Shown: piece after piece, positions 20,827 to 29,734 of the stretch | How the letters are laid out: every line of letters begins with the position of its first letter | How positions within the stretch are numbered: position 1 is the stretch's first letter | Assembly (NCBI GenBank): GCA_013141175.1 | Contig: JABFRN010000001.1 | Coordinates: 1,054,001-1,118,000 of the forward strand | Reading direction: 5' to 3' | DNA: 64,000 nucleotides | From: Lysobacter sp. | Lineage (GTDB): Bacteria; Pseudomonadota; Gammaproteobacteria; Xanthomonadales; Xanthomonadaceae | The notes under the pieces: model-generated | Database searches by the model: none | What the model saw: only the letters and a program-made list of their open reading frames with translations | What the model was told of the DNA's origin: nothing | Made by a program: the position numbers and the translations under genes

Positions 20827-21156
20827 CTAGCGCATGCAGCGCCAGGCGACGAAGCGCTGCGCGCCGGATTCGGGCGGCTCGACCGGCTGCACGGTGTCGG
20901 CGCCGAGGCCCGGTGCTTCGTTGCGCGCCAGCGTTTCCAGTTCTTCGCGCACCTTGAGATGGTTGCGTTCGTAGAAGACGACGCTGTCCTTCACCGACAC
21001 TTCGATTTCGCCGCGCTTCTCGCAGCCGGACGGCGCTTGCGCCACGACCTTCACCGCCGAGGCGCCTGGCGCCATGTGGACCCAGGTGCAGGCGGTGGTG
21101 CAGGCGGTCAGGACCGCGATGGCGAGGATGCGCGAAGATCGGGTGAGCGAGGACAT
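20827..21156 (-). CDS. DUF4156 outer-membrane lipoprotein
   Basis: A 109-residue lipoprotein precursor: positive start (MSSLTRSSR), hydrophobic stretch ILAIAVLTA, then lipobox LTAC with a second Cys (TTAC) four residues on. The mature part 'CTWVHMAPGASAVKVVAQAPSGCEKRGEIEVSV...' ending 'LARNEAPGLGADTVQP...FVAWRCMR' matches DUF4156, where two internal Cys residues may form a disulfide. The ATG at 21154-21156 lies inside a longer frame; the chosen start gives a proper signal. It is separated from the M16 gene by a strong terminator (21172-21202), so it must have its own promoter. Confidence 0.83.
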   Translation of the reverse strand: MSSLTRSSRILAIAVLTACTTACTWVHMAPGASAVKVVAQAPSGCEKRGEIEVSVKDSVVFYERNHLKVREELETLARNEAPGLGADTVQPVEPPESGAQRFVAWRCMR

Positions 21157-21171
21157 GGTTCGGTACTCCGG

Positions 21172-21202
21172 AAAAACGATGCCCGCCATCTTGGCGGGCA
21201 TC
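21172..21202 (-). terminator. intrinsic terminator of the M16 peptidase gene
   Basis: On the minus strand a perfect 10-bp stem GATGCCCGCC / GGCGGGCATC with loop AAGAT is followed by GTTTTT. It lies between the M16 gene and the DUF4156 lipoprotein gene. Confidence 0.82.
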
Positions 21203-21311
21203 GACTGCATGCTTCAACAATGCATGTCCCAACAATGCATGCTTCAACAGCGCATGCGCCAACCGCTCAGGACCGAAAGGCACTGCCTCAAGCGCCGCAA
21301 CCCGATTTTCG

Positions 21312-21402
21312 TCATCCCCGCGAACGCGGGGATCCAGTGTCTTTGCCTCGTCGCAGAGGCTTGAAGTCACTCGATTCCAGCGTTCGCGGGAATGACGGAG
21401 CT
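21312..21402. repeat. inverted pair of CGTCATCCCCGCGAACGCGG repeats
   Basis: The arm TCGTCATCCCCGCGAACGCG (21314 onward) and its complement ending AATGACGGA (about 21402) face each other across about 35 bases. This is a REP-like sequence seen in many proteobacteria. Just before it, 21203-21260 holds three near copies of CAACAATGCATG. Confidence 0.75.
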
Positions 21403-21427
21403 CAAGCAGATACTGTTCCGCTCCGGA

Positions 21428-24301
21428 TCATTTCTTCACGGGTTTGCCATCGGCATCGACGACGAAAACCTCGCCGATCTTCAGCGCGCGCACCGGCTTC
21501 TCGATCTGCTTCAGATCACCGACCACCACCCAGGTCAGCGCGTCCGGAGCGACGGTCGCGGCAGCGGCCTTCACCTGCTCCGGCGTGAGGCCTTCGATCT
21601 CGGCCTTGCGCCGGAAGACGTAATCGTCGGGACGGCCGTAGCGGACGATGCCACCGAGGGTGCCGAGCACGGCGCCTGCGGTTTCGTACGAACCTGGCAA
21701 GCCACGGATCTCGGTGGACTGGATCTTGGCGACTTCCTCCGGCTTCGGCGGCGCCTTGCCGCTGGCGTATTCGGTAATCTCGCGCTGCATTTCCTTCAGC
21801 GATTCGGCGGTCTTGTCGATCTGCACCGCCGCGAACGCCATCCACGGCCGCTGGCCCTGTGCGCCGGTGACGGAGCTGTAGGAACCATAGGCCCAGTGCT
21901 TGTCCTCGCGCAGATTCATGTTCAGGCGCGAGGAGAACTCGCCGCCGAGCACCGCGTTGGCGATATCGAACTTCACCGCACCCGGATCGCGGGTCGATGG
22001 CACGAGTTGGCCGACGTAGAGATTGGCCTGCACCGCCCCCGGCTGGTCGATCAGATACACGCGCGGCTTGCGCGGGGTCGCGACTTCGGGAATCGCGCCG
22101 TTGCTGCGGACCGCGCCTTCGCTCTTCCAGTCGCCGAGGTGCTTTTCCAGCACCGGCACGATCTCTTTCAGGGTGGTGTCGCCGACCACGAGCAGGGTCG
22201 CCTCTTCGGGACGCACCCAGCGGGCGTGGTAGGCGAGCAGATCGTCGCGGGTGAGCGAGCCGATCGACGCTTCGGTGCCGGTCCCGCTGAACGGGATCGC
22301 ATACGGATGGCCTTCGCCGTACAGCAGCGGCGGCAGCACGCGCAGGGCCGCGCCGTTCGGGCGGGCTTTTTCCTGGGCGATGCCGGCGATCCAACTCGCC
22401 TTCACGCGATCGACTTCGTTCTGGTCGAAGCGCGGGCGGCGCAGCATGTCGGCGAACAGCGCCACCGACGGATCGAGATACTGCTTCAGCGCCGACAGAC
22501 CGGCGCTGGCGCCGTCGAGATTGGCGCCCGCGCTGAGATTGGCGCCCAGCGATTCGGCGCGATTGCCGAACGCGATGGCGTCGTAGTCGCCGGCGCCTTC
22601 GTCGAGCATGCCCATGGCGAAACTCGACGTACCGAGTTTGCCGCCCTGGTCGGCGACGAAACCGCCGCCGAACAGATAGCTCATCTGCACCACCGGCACG
22701 CCTTTGCGTTCGGCGAGGATGATCCTGGTGCCGTTCTTCAGGGTGGCGCGCTGCAACGACGGGAATTTCAGTTCCGGGAACTGGCTCGGCACCGGCACAC
22801 CGGCGCTGCGGTCGACATCGCTGGCGTTGGTCCTGTACTTGGGATCGACCGCCGGCAGGGTCAGCGCGGTGGGCGTGACCGCCGCGTCTTCGGGCAGCGG
22901 CTTGCGCTCGCCCGGCATCGCCACCAGGGTGTGACTACCCTTGCCCGCACCCAGCCACTGGACGCCGGCAGCCTTGACCTGGCCGACGGTGGCGGTGTTG
23001 ATGGTGCGCAGACTGTCGCGGAAGCAGCCGGGATTGCCGGTGTAGACCGCGCATTCGGCCAGGACATCGGCCTTGCCGCCGAACCCGCCGATGCGTTCGA
23101 CGCCACGGGTGAAGCCGGCCTTGATCACGGTGCGCGCCTGGTCGAGTTCGACCTGGGTCGGGCCATCGCGCAGCAGTGTCTTCAATTCCTCATCGATCGC
23201 GGCTTCGACCTTGGCCGGGTCGACGCCCTGCTTCACGGTCGCGCTGATGAAGAAATTCGAGCTGAGCTGCGAAGTGAAGACCGATGCGCTGACGCTGTCC
23301 ACCGACTTGTCGGTGTGCAGCAGGCGCTGGTCCAGGCGCGACGAGCGGCTGCCGCCGAGCACCTGCGACAACAGTTGCAGACGGTCGGCGTCGACGCTCC
23401 CGGACTGCGCGGTATTCCAGACGCGGTAGACGCGGGCCTGCGGGACCTTGTCGGTGAGGGTGGACCGGGAGTCCGTCGCCAGCGGCGAGACATCGACCTT
23501 CGGTTGCGCCATGGTCGGACTGGCGGGGATATCGCCGAAATACCTGGCGACTTTTTCCTTGGCGGTGGCCAGGTCGATGTCGCCGGCCAGCACCAGCACC
23601 GCATTGTTCGGGCCGTACCAGGTGCGGAACCAGTTCTTCACATCGTCCAGCGACGCGGCATTGAGATCCGCCATCGAGCCGATGGTGCTGTGGTGGTAGG
23701 GGTGGGTTTCCGGGTACATCGCCTTGCCGAGCAGATCGAACACCTGGCCGTAAGGCTGGTTCTCGCCCTGGCGCTTCTCGTTCTGGACCACGCCGCGCTG
23801 TTCGTCGAGCGTCGCCTGGTCGATCGCGCCGAGCAGATGGCCCATGCGGTCGGACTCCATCCACAGCGCCATGTCCAGCGCGGTGGTCGGCACGTTCTCG
23901 AAGTAATTGGTGCGGTCCGAATTGGTGGTGCCGTTCTGGTCGGTGGCGCCGGCCAGCTCGAAGGGTTCGAAGAATTCGCCCGGATGATTCTCCGAGCCGT
24001 TGAACATCAGATGCTCGAACAGATGCGCGAAGCCGCTGCGGCCCGCAGGCTCGTCCTTGCTGCCGACGTGGTACCAGATGTTCACCGCCACGATCGGCGC
24101 CTTGCGGTCGGTGTGCACGATCACGCGCAGACCGTTGGGCAGGGTGAACTGCTGATAGGGAATATCGACCTCGGCGCTGCGCGTCGTCCTGGCCTGCGCC
24201 TCGAGCGGGACCAGCGACAGGCTGCCGCCGAGCGCGGTGGTCAGCGCCAGCGCGAGAAGACCGTGTTTGAGCGCGGACGGGCGCGGACGGGCGATGGGCA
24301 T
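21428..24301 (-). CDS. M16 family zinc peptidase, second paralogue
   Basis: A 957-residue exported peptidase. After a signal peptide (LLALALTTALGGSLSLVPLEAQA) comes an active M16 domain with HLFEH (His93, Glu96, His97) and the third-ligand block NEKRQGENQPYG, then an inactive second M16 domain from about residue 500 with 'LREDKHWAYGSYSS'. The start MPIARPRPS at 24301 has AGGAG eight bases upstream; a longer version starting MSQELR would contain that ribosome-binding site in its coding sequence and is less likely. The zinc motif falls at the same residue numbers as in the paralogue at 6659-9445. A strong terminator follows the gene. Confidence 0.92.
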   Translation of the reverse strand: MPIARPRPSALKHGLLALALTTALGGSLSLVPLEAQARTTRSAEVDIPYQQFTLPNGLRVIVHTDRKAPIVAVNIWYHVGSKDEPAGRSGFAHLFEHLMFNGSENHPGEFFEPFELAGATDQNGTTNSDRTNYFENVPTTALDMALWMESDRMGHLLGAIDQATLDEQRGVVQNEKRQGENQPYGQVFDLLGKAMYPETHPYHHSTIGSMADLNAASLDDVKNWFRTWYGPNNAVLVLAGDIDLATAKEKVARYFGDIPASPTMAQPKVDVSPLATDSRSTLTDKVPQARVYRVWNTAQSGSVDADRLQLLSQVLGGSRSSRLDQRLLHTDKSVDSVSASVFTSQLSSNFFISATVKQGVDPAKVEAAIDEELKTLLRDGPTQVELDQARTVIKAGFTRGVERIGGFGGKADVLAECAVYTGNPGCFRDSLRTINTATVGQVKAAGVQWLGAGKGSHTLVAMPGERKPLPEDAAVTPTALTLPAVDPKYRTNASDVDRSAGVPVPSQFPELKFPSLQRATLKNGTRIILAERKGVPVVQMSYLFGGGFVADQGGKLGTSSFAMGMLDEGAGDYDAIAFGNRAESLGANLSAGANLDGASAGLSALKQYLDPSVALFADMLRRPRFDQNEVDRVKASWIAGIAQEKARPNGAALRVLPPLLYGEGHPYAIPFSGTGTEASIGSLTRDDLLAYHARWVRPEEATLLVVGDTTLKEIVPVLEKHLGDWKSEGAVRSNGAIPEVATPRKPRVYLIDQPGAVQANLYVGQLVPSTRDPGAVKFDIANAVLGGEFSSRLNMNLREDKHWAYGSYSSVTGAQGQRPWMAFAAVQIDKTAESLKEMQREITEYASGKAPPKPEEVAKIQSTEIRGLPGSYETAGAVLGTLGGIVRYGRPDDYVFRRKAEIEGLTPEQVKAAAATVAPDALTWVVVGDLKQIEKPVRALKIGEVFVVDADGKPVKK

Positions 24302-24456
24302 GCGAAGCTCCTGGGACATGGGAATGGGCGGGCCGGGCTGCGGTGACACGCCGGTTTGGACAGCGCTGGGCCAGCATTGCATGCTAGCGAGCCCGCCCAA
24401 ACATGACACTAGGCCACAAGTCCCGGCCGCCGCCCACCATCGCACGGAGCCCTCCC

Positions 24457-25170
24457 ATGCCACTGCATTGCCTCGTGACCGGCGCCAACCGCGGAATCGG
24501 TCTGGCTTTCGTCCGCCATCTGCTGGCGCGCGGCGACCGGGTGATCGCCACCTGCCGCCATCCCGGCAAGGCCACCGCCCTGAACACATTGGCAGGCGAA
24601 TACCCCGGTCGCCTGCACGTCCTGCCGCTGGACGTGGCCGACGCCAGATCCCGCGCCGAACTGGTCCGCGAGCTGCCGCTGGTCTGCGGCCATGAGGGCG
24701 AAAAACCGGTCATCGACCTGCTGATCAACAATGCCGGCGTGCTGCACTCCGGCGAACGCTTCGGCACGCTGTCGGCCGCGCATCTGGAAGACAGTTTCCG
24801 GACCAACGCCGCCGGCCCGCTGCTGCTGGCCGAAGCGCTGGCGGCGACACTCGCCGACGGCGGCTGCGTCGCCAATGTGTCTTCGCAATTGGGCTCCATC
24901 GCCAACACCAGCCGCTTCGGCACGCCCAGCTACAACATCAGCAAGGCCGCGCAGAACATGGCGACCGTCCTGCTCGCGCATGCGTTGCGCGAGCGCGGCA
25001 TCAAGGTGGTCGCCCTGCATCCGGGCTGGGTGCAGACCGACATGGGCGGCGATGGGGCGCAGATCGCGACGGATGAATCGGTCGCCGGCCTGCTGCGGGT
25101 GATCGGCGGTCTGTCGCTGGCCGACAGCGGCCGTTTTCTGGATTGGCGCGGCGAAGCCTTGCCCTGGTGA
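24457..25170 (+). CDS. short-chain dehydrogenase/reductase
   Basis: A 237-residue classical SDR. It has the cofactor motif TGANRGIG (residues 7-14), the NNAG motif (LLINNAGVLHSG), the catalytic Ser in NVSSQLGSI and YxxxK in YNISKAAQN. The C-terminal PGWVQTDMGG block is typical of the CsgA/carbonyl-reductase-like subgroup. Substrate unknown. The ATG follows GGAGCCCTCCC. It starts 155 bp from the divergent M16 gene and is followed 23 bp later by trmL on the same strand, so the two may be cotranscribed. Confidence 0.88.
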   Translation: MPLHCLVTGANRGIGLAFVRHLLARGDRVIATCRHPGKATALNTLAGEYPGRLHVLPLDVADARSRAELVRELPLVCGHEGEKPVIDLLINNAGVLHSGERFGTLSAAHLEDSFRTNAAGPLLLAEALAATLADGGCVANVSSQLGSIANTSRFGTPSYNISKAAQNMATVLLAHALRERGIKVVALHPGWVQTDMGGDGAQIATDESVAGLLRVIGGLSLADSGRFLDWRGEALPW

Positions 25171-25193
25171 ACCATCAACAGCAGCGCATGCAG

Positions 25194-25661
25194 ATGTTCG
25201 ACGTCATTCTCCACGAACCCGAAATCCCGCCGAACACCGGCAACATCATCCGCCTGTGCGCGAACACCGGCGCGCGGCTGCATCTGATCCGTCCGCTCGG
25301 GTTCACGCTGGAAGACGCGCAGTTGCGTCGCGCCGGCCTGGATTATCACGAGTACGCGACGCTTCGCGTGCACGACTCGCTGGACGATGCGCTGGCCGCG
25401 ATATCGCCCGCACGGCTGTTCGCGCTGAGCACGCGCAATTCGACGCGCTACGACCAGGTCGCGTTCGCGCCCGGCGATACGTTCTTGTTCGGACCGGAAA
25501 CGCGCGGTTTGCCCGACGCGGTGTTGACGACGATTCCCGACGGCCAGCGGCTGCGGCTGCCGATGCGGCCCGACAATCGCAGCCTCAATCTGTCGAATGC
25601 GGTGGCGGTGGTGGTGTTCGAAGCCTGGCGACAGCAGGGCTTCGCTGGCGCATCCGTCTAG
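25194..25661 (+). CDS. trmL: tRNA (cytidine/uridine-34-2'-O-)-methyltransferase TrmL
   Basis: A 155-residue SPOUT methyltransferase. Conserved blocks are HEPEIPPNTGNIIRLCANTG near the start, LRRAGLDYHEYA in the middle and the knot motifs FGPETRGLP and RIPM-like LRLPMRPDNRSLNLSNAVAV. It methylates the wobble ribose of tRNA-Leu isoacceptors using S-adenosylmethionine. Alignment with E. coli TrmL places the start at the second Met (MFDVILHEP, 25194); an ATG at 25188 would add two residues. The gene follows the SDR gene closely on the same strand. Confidence 0.95.
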   Translation: MFDVILHEPEIPPNTGNIIRLCANTGARLHLIRPLGFTLEDAQLRRAGLDYHEYATLRVHDSLDDALAAISPARLFALSTRNSTRYDQVAFAPGDTFLFGPETRGLPDAVLTTIPDGQRLRLPMRPDNRSLNLSNAVAVVVFEAWRQQGFAGASV

Positions 25662-25822
25662 CGCGCACGATCCGGCGCTTCACCTCCGACCCGGGCACGT
25701 ACGCGAACGCCTTCCCTGGCATCCGCGCATCGGCCGATCCCGCAGCGGCGGGACACTCGTACGCGACATTCCCTGTCGCGCGGGCGGTACGCGCTTCGTC
25801 CGCCCTTCGTTGTCTGTCGCGA

Positions 25823-26203
25823 TTACTTCTTCGGTTTGCCGGACGTGCGGGGATCCTGGCTCTGGCTGTTCATCGCCAGATAGGTCTTGTATTCCGCACC
25901 GCTGAGCGCGCCGTCGGCGTTGGCGTCGGCCTGATCGAACACCGCCTGCAGCGACGGAATGGTCGCGGCCTCGGTCTTGGTCAGATTGCCGTCCTTGTCG
26001 GTGTCGAGTTCGGCCCAGGTCTTCTTGGCCGGTGCCGCGTCGCTCTGCGGCGCCGGGCTCGCAGGCTGGCTTGCAGTGGACTGCACGGCATCCTGCGCGG
26101 CGGCGTCGGTGGGCGTGGCGGTTTGGGCGAAGGACATGGGCGCCGCAAGCGCGGCGGACAGGGCCAACAGGCCCGTCAAACGAAGATCGATGTGTTTTGT
26201 CAT
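25823..26203 (-). CDS. exported EF-hand protein
   Basis: A 126-residue protein with a signal peptide (LTGLLALSAALAAPMSFA), an Ala/Pro/Gln/Ser-rich linker and two EF-hand loops: DTDKDGNLTKTE and DANADGALSGAE, both with the Asp/Asn-x-Asp-x-Asp-Gly pattern and final Glu. It should bind calcium in the periplasm or outside the cell. GGAGA lies nine bases before the ATG at 26201-26203. The C-terminus is basic (SGKPKK). It stands alone; trmL converges on it. Confidence 0.88.
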   Translation of the reverse strand: MTKHIDLRLTGLLALSAALAAPMSFAQTATPTDAAAQDAVQSTASQPASPAPQSDAAPAKKTWAELDTDKDGNLTKTEAATIPSLQAVFDQADANADGALSGAEYKTYLAMNSQSQDPRTSGKPKK

Positions 26204-26477
26204 GTTGGTGATTCTCCGGAGTTGCATGAAGGAGCGATCAGCCCGGTCATCTCGCACCGACCGCAGCGACACCATGCGAATTCCGGCATGAATCGAAACC
26301 ACGTCGCGAACATGAACGCAACGCGGCGTTAACCATTGACCCGCGCGATCGCGCTAGGCGCGGGAAACGACGTACGCAAACGCTGGCTTCTCGCGGGACA
26401 AACTGAACGCGCGACGCGCGACGCATGCTGAATCGAACACAACCTTCACGAACCGCCGCGCAACCGAAGCCACCGCA

Positions 26478-26798
26478 TTACAACGCCGCCAACGCGCGCT
26501 CGATCTCGTCTCGTGCCGTCGGTCTCACCACGCGCATCAACTCGACGCCATCGCGCAGCACGAGCACGGTCGGCCAGAGTTTGATCCTGAAACTGCGCCC
26601 CAGCGGGCGGCCCGGACCGTCTTCGATCTTCAGATGCCGCACGTCGTCGCGTGCCGACAGGGCCGCTTCCAACAGCGGCTGCGCGGCGATGCAGTGCGGG
26701 CACCACGGGGCGCCGAATTCGAGCACGGCGGCGCCATCGATCGCGTCGACATCCGCGCGCGCCGGCTCTCGATCCGCATAGGCATGGACATAAGACAT
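26478..26798 (-). CDS. thioredoxin-family protein
   Basis: A 106-residue thioredoxin-fold protein with the redox motif WCPHC (in LEFGAPWCPHCIAAQ) and the cis-Pro segment LWPTVLVLRDG. There is no signal peptide, so it acts in the cytoplasm. The CPHC dipeptide is more like DsbA than like classical thioredoxin CGPC, which suggests a more oxidising potential. An AAAGGAGAG ribosome-binding site precedes the ATG at 26796-26798. No neighbouring gene suggests a partner. Confidence 0.87.
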   Translation of the reverse strand: MSYVHAYADREPARADVDAIDGAAVLEFGAPWCPHCIAAQPLLEAALSARDDVRHLKIEDGPGRPLGRSFRIKLWPTVLVLRDGVELMRVVRPTARDEIERALAAL

Positions 26799-27195
26799 GA
26801 CTCTCTCCTTTGGTGATGAACATCGATATCGTTCGCACACTTGCCATGATGCCGTCGCGCGGCGCCGCTCGACCCGCGCGTATTGCATGATGCCACGACG
26901 ACATCGTGCACGATCGACGCCAACGACCGTCTTCAACATGAAGGCGAATGGTGCCGCGTACGGATTGCGCCAGGTTACGTTGCGCTAACAATGCAGCGCG
27001 TATGGTTCAACGACGCTGCGATGCACTTCTGCAGCGTCGCCTCGGACGCGCCGCACCTCCATCCACTCTCCGCTCCGGGCATCACTCTCCGTCGACGACG
27101 GATATCGCGGCCACGCCGCTTTCGATCCGCGCGAATCGCACGCTGCGAAACGCATGCTGCGAATTGCGCCGATCGCTTCATCGAGAACAAAAATC
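26799..27195. other. gene-free region between thioredoxin and fasciclin genes
   Basis: About 400 bases with no supported gene. It contains a 9-bp hairpin CGACGCTGC / GCAGCGTCG (27011-27039) and otherwise shows a CGAT/CATG-rich composition. It should hold the divergent promoters of both neighbours, which were not resolved. Confidence 0.5.
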
Positions 27196-27747
27196 ATGAA
27201 TACACCGACCATTCCCCAGACCACCCCGCAGAGCAATGCCGCGCAGAATACCGGCAACGCCGCACCGGCCGCCACTCCGATCGGCGCGGCCAAGCCCAAC
27301 CCGGTCGCCACGGACAACGCGCAGAGCAAAAACCTGCTCGACACCGCCGCCGCCAAGGGCTCGTTCGGCACGTTCGCCAAAGCCGTCGAACAGGCCGGCC
27401 TGGGCGAAACGCTTCGCGGTGTCGGCCCGTTCACCGTGTTCGCACCGACCGACGCCGCCTTCGCGAAACTGCCGGCCGGCAAGCTCGACACGCTGATGAA
27501 GCCGGAAAACAAGGATGAACTGGCATCGGTCCTGAAATATCACGTGCTGGCCGGACGCAAGAGCGTGGCCGACATGGGCAAGTGGGACGCCGCCAAGACC
27601 GTCAACGGCCAGGCCGCGCCGATCAGGATGCTCGAAGGCAAGTTCAGCATCGATGGCGCGCACGTCACCGAGAGCGATATCGGTTCGAGCAATGGCGTGA
27701 TCCACGGGATCGACAAGGTCAATCTGCCGACCGCCGCCAAACTCTGA
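27196..27747 (+). CDS. fasciclin-domain protein without signal peptide
   Basis: A 183-residue protein. The first 50 residues are Pro/Thr/Asn/Ala-rich and lack a hydrophobic core; the rest is a FAS1 domain with 'GSFGTFAKAVEQAGLGETLRGVGPFTVFAPTDAAFAKLP' (H1-type block) and the H2-type block 'SSNGVIHGIDKVNLP'. FAS1 domains are adhesion modules, normally secreted. The exported paralogue at 53448 shares both blocks. The start at ATG 27196 is the best available; an upstream in-frame codon at 27154 adds no signal peptide. A strong hairpin follows the stop. Confidence 0.85.
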   Translation: MNTPTIPQTTPQSNAAQNTGNAAPAATPIGAAKPNPVATDNAQSKNLLDTAAAKGSFGTFAKAVEQAGLGETLRGVGPFTVFAPTDAAFAKLPAGKLDTLMKPENKDELASVLKYHVLAGRKSVADMGKWDAAKTVNGQAAPIRMLEGKFSIDGAHVTESDIGSSNGVIHGIDKVNLPTAAKL

Positions 27748-27780
27748 TCGCTGCGCGTCACCGTTGCATCGCAATACCCC

Positions 27781-27817
27781 GACACGACGGCAGGGTTCGC
27801 CCTGCCGTTGTCGTGTC
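27781..27817. terminator. bidirectional terminator-like hairpin
   Basis: GACACGACGGCAGGG, loop TTCG, CCCTGCCGTTGTCGTGTC: a long stem between two convergent genes. No T-run follows, so it is either a weak terminator or a 3'-end stabiliser. Confidence 0.65.
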
Positions 27818-27824
27818 CACGCCC

Positions 27825-28529
27825 TCAGTCCTCGCTCAACAGCATCCCGCAGACCGCGCCCATGCAGGCGCCGGTGGCCTGATCGAGGATGACCGAATGT
27901 CCGGCATCTCCGCGCGGATACGGCACGCCTCGTTCCAGCACGAACACGACCGAATGCGCGCCGCTGAGTCCGGCCGGAATATCGAGATCGCGCTGGATCA
28001 CATACGTCGTCATCATCCGCGTGCGTTCGTCGAACGTGCGCGGCACGCTGCGGCTGTTCGCCTGCGACCATCGCGATTTCCACACCGACAGGTCGCTGCC
28101 CGAGGCGGGACGCAGCAGGCCTTTGCGCATCGCCTCGACCAGCCCGGCCTCGCCCTCGGGCAATGACGAAGCGATCGCCTGCGCGGGCGGCGGTTCCTTC
28201 AGCATCAGTGTCGGCATCTGCTCGGATGCGGCAGGCGTCGACGCGATCCGCGGTGCGGGCGGAGGCAGCGGCTCGGCAACGACAGGCACTGCCGGCCCCG
28301 CGGGTGCCGATGGCGTCGCCGTGTCGGCAGGCGCTGCGGCCGGAAGCTTGCGCGCGGACAGCGGCGGAACCGTCAGATAACGCTTGAGCGGCCCGAACTG
28401 GCTGGCCGCCACCACCAGAATCAGCGCTGCAACCAACCAGAACACGATGCCTCTGGCGCCGCGATCGCCTGCACTGACGGTATCGGTACGGGGCGTCGAT
28501 GAAGATCGCTTGTGGTTGTCCATGCGCAT
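27825..28529 (-). CDS. membrane-anchored hypothetical protein with periplasmic domain
   Basis: A protein of about 234 residues. A short basic cytoplasmic tail (DNHKRSSSTPRTD) is followed by one membrane span (GIVFWLVAALILVVAASQFG), a Pro/Ala-rich linker (residues about 65-125) and a small globular domain with 'SVWKSRWSQANSRSVPRTFDERTRMMTTYVIQ' and a C-terminal 'TGACMGAVCGMLL' that has two Cys residues. No family recognised. ATGs at 28529 and 28523 are both possible and neither has a clear ribosome-binding site. It is the last gene of a minus-strand run and converges on the fasciclin gene. Confidence 0.6.
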   Translation of the reverse strand: MRMDNHKRSSSTPRTDTVSAGDRGARGIVFWLVAALILVVAASQFGPLKRYLTVPPLSARKLPAAAPADTATPSAPAGPAVPVVAEPLPPPAPRIASTPAASEQMPTLMLKEPPPAQAIASSLPEGEAGLVEAMRKGLLRPASGSDLSVWKSRWSQANSRSVPRTFDERTRMMTTYVIQRDLDIPAGLSGAHSVVFVLERGVPYPRGDAGHSVILDQATGACMGAVCGMLLSED

Positions 28530-28642
28530 TCGATGGGCGGTGGGCGTGGCCCATGATCGCGCACCTTCGGTCGCATTGCATCGCCACCGGGTGCACGCTC
28601 GAGCGCAGCCAGCGCGCAGGCCGCGCACGGTGCGCTCCTGTT

Positions 28643-29659
28643 TCAGAATTGCCCGCGCTCCACGCCTTCCTGCCAGCCTGCGGGCGCTGGCCTCCAGTCG
28701 CCCTCGCCCAGCACCGGAATGATCAGATGCTCCAGGGGATAGCCCAGCCAATGCTCGGCGGACATGCCCGCATCGCGACCGTCGGCATCCAGCACGAACG
28801 CACGGAACGCCTCTTCACCGCGCGCGGCGACGGCGGTGATGCGCTTGGCCAGATCGTAGGACAGCATGTTGCCGTCGTCGCTGCGCAGGAAGGACTTGCC
28901 CGACCAGAATTCCTGGATCGTCCCGGCGTTCCAGAATGCCGCGTGCTTGGCCTTGATCTCGTGCGGGTAGTACAGCGAACGCCGCGGGTCGGCGAGATGC
29001 GGGAAGATCGCCTGTTCGGTATTGACCGCAAGCCCCTCGTTCAACCAGGCCGGAATCGGCAGATGCGACAACAGGCAGTGGGTCAGCTCGTGGGCGATCA
29101 CCGGCTGCATATGCTCCATCTCGCCCTCGAACATCACGAAATGGCCGTAGCCGCCATGGATGAACATGCCGGCGGACATCGCGTATTCGCCGCCATCGTC
29201 CGGGTAGTAGTGCGCGATGTAATCGTAGTATTCATCCTCGCTGGCGAAGACCATGACCACGTGCTTGCCGCCGCTGCGCGGCACCGCGATATCGCGCAGA
29301 TTGCGCACGATGCGACGGCGCACCGACTGGCAGAACTGCATGAAGACTTCGGCCGGCCGATCTTCCAGTTCCGACAGCAGCAGGAAGTCCTCGGATTCGT
29401 GGATGCGATACGACGGCGACAGGCCCGCAGCGATCGCCTGCAGCCAGCGTCCGGCCGCAGCCGTCCAGAACGCGTCGTGTTCGGCCGGCGTCCACCCGGG
29501 CCGCTCGGCTTTGGCGATCTCTTCCCACACCGGCAACGGCATGCGGGTGTCGGCATACCAGACCATGTCGACATCCGCGAACGCCGTCGTCACCCTTGCG
29601 ACAGGCGACGCGTCGGATGCCGGTGCGCCACCGAACAGACTGCGCAAGGTTTTCAGCAT
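28643..29659 (-). CDS. HExxH gluzincin-like metallopeptidase
   Basis: A 338-residue soluble protein without signal peptide. The zinc motif is HELTH (190-194) followed by the third ligand Glu208 in PAWLNEGLAVN, the gluzincin HExxH...E layout with 'WLNEG' as in DUF1570/peptidase-MA-like families. Upstream 'VVMVFASEDEYYDYIAHYYPDD' is the usual strand before the active helix. It would cleave peptides in the cytoplasm or be exported by a non-Sec route. It lies 75 bp downstream of the beta-helix gene on the same strand. Confidence 0.75.
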   Translation of the reverse strand: MLKTLRSLFGGAPASDASPVARVTTAFADVDMVWYADTRMPLPVWEEIAKAERPGWTPAEHDAFWTAAAGRWLQAIAAGLSPSYRIHESEDFLLLSELEDRPAEVFMQFCQSVRRRIVRNLRDIAVPRSGGKHVVMVFASEDEYYDYIAHYYPDDGGEYAMSAGMFIHGGYGHFVMFEGEMEHMQPVIAHELTHCLLSHLPIPAWLNEGLAVNTEQAIFPHLADPRRSLYYPHEIKAKHAAFWNAGTIQEFWSGKSFLRSDDGNMLSYDLAKRITAVAARGEEAFRAFVLDADGRDAGMSAEHWLGYPLEHLIIPVLGEGDWRPAPAGWQEGVERGQF

Positions 29660-29734
29660 GGTGCGCGGCCCCGGCCCCGATGTGCGTTGGCCTATTCTAA
29701 CGGCACGCACATCCTGCACGGTCGCGATATGGGT

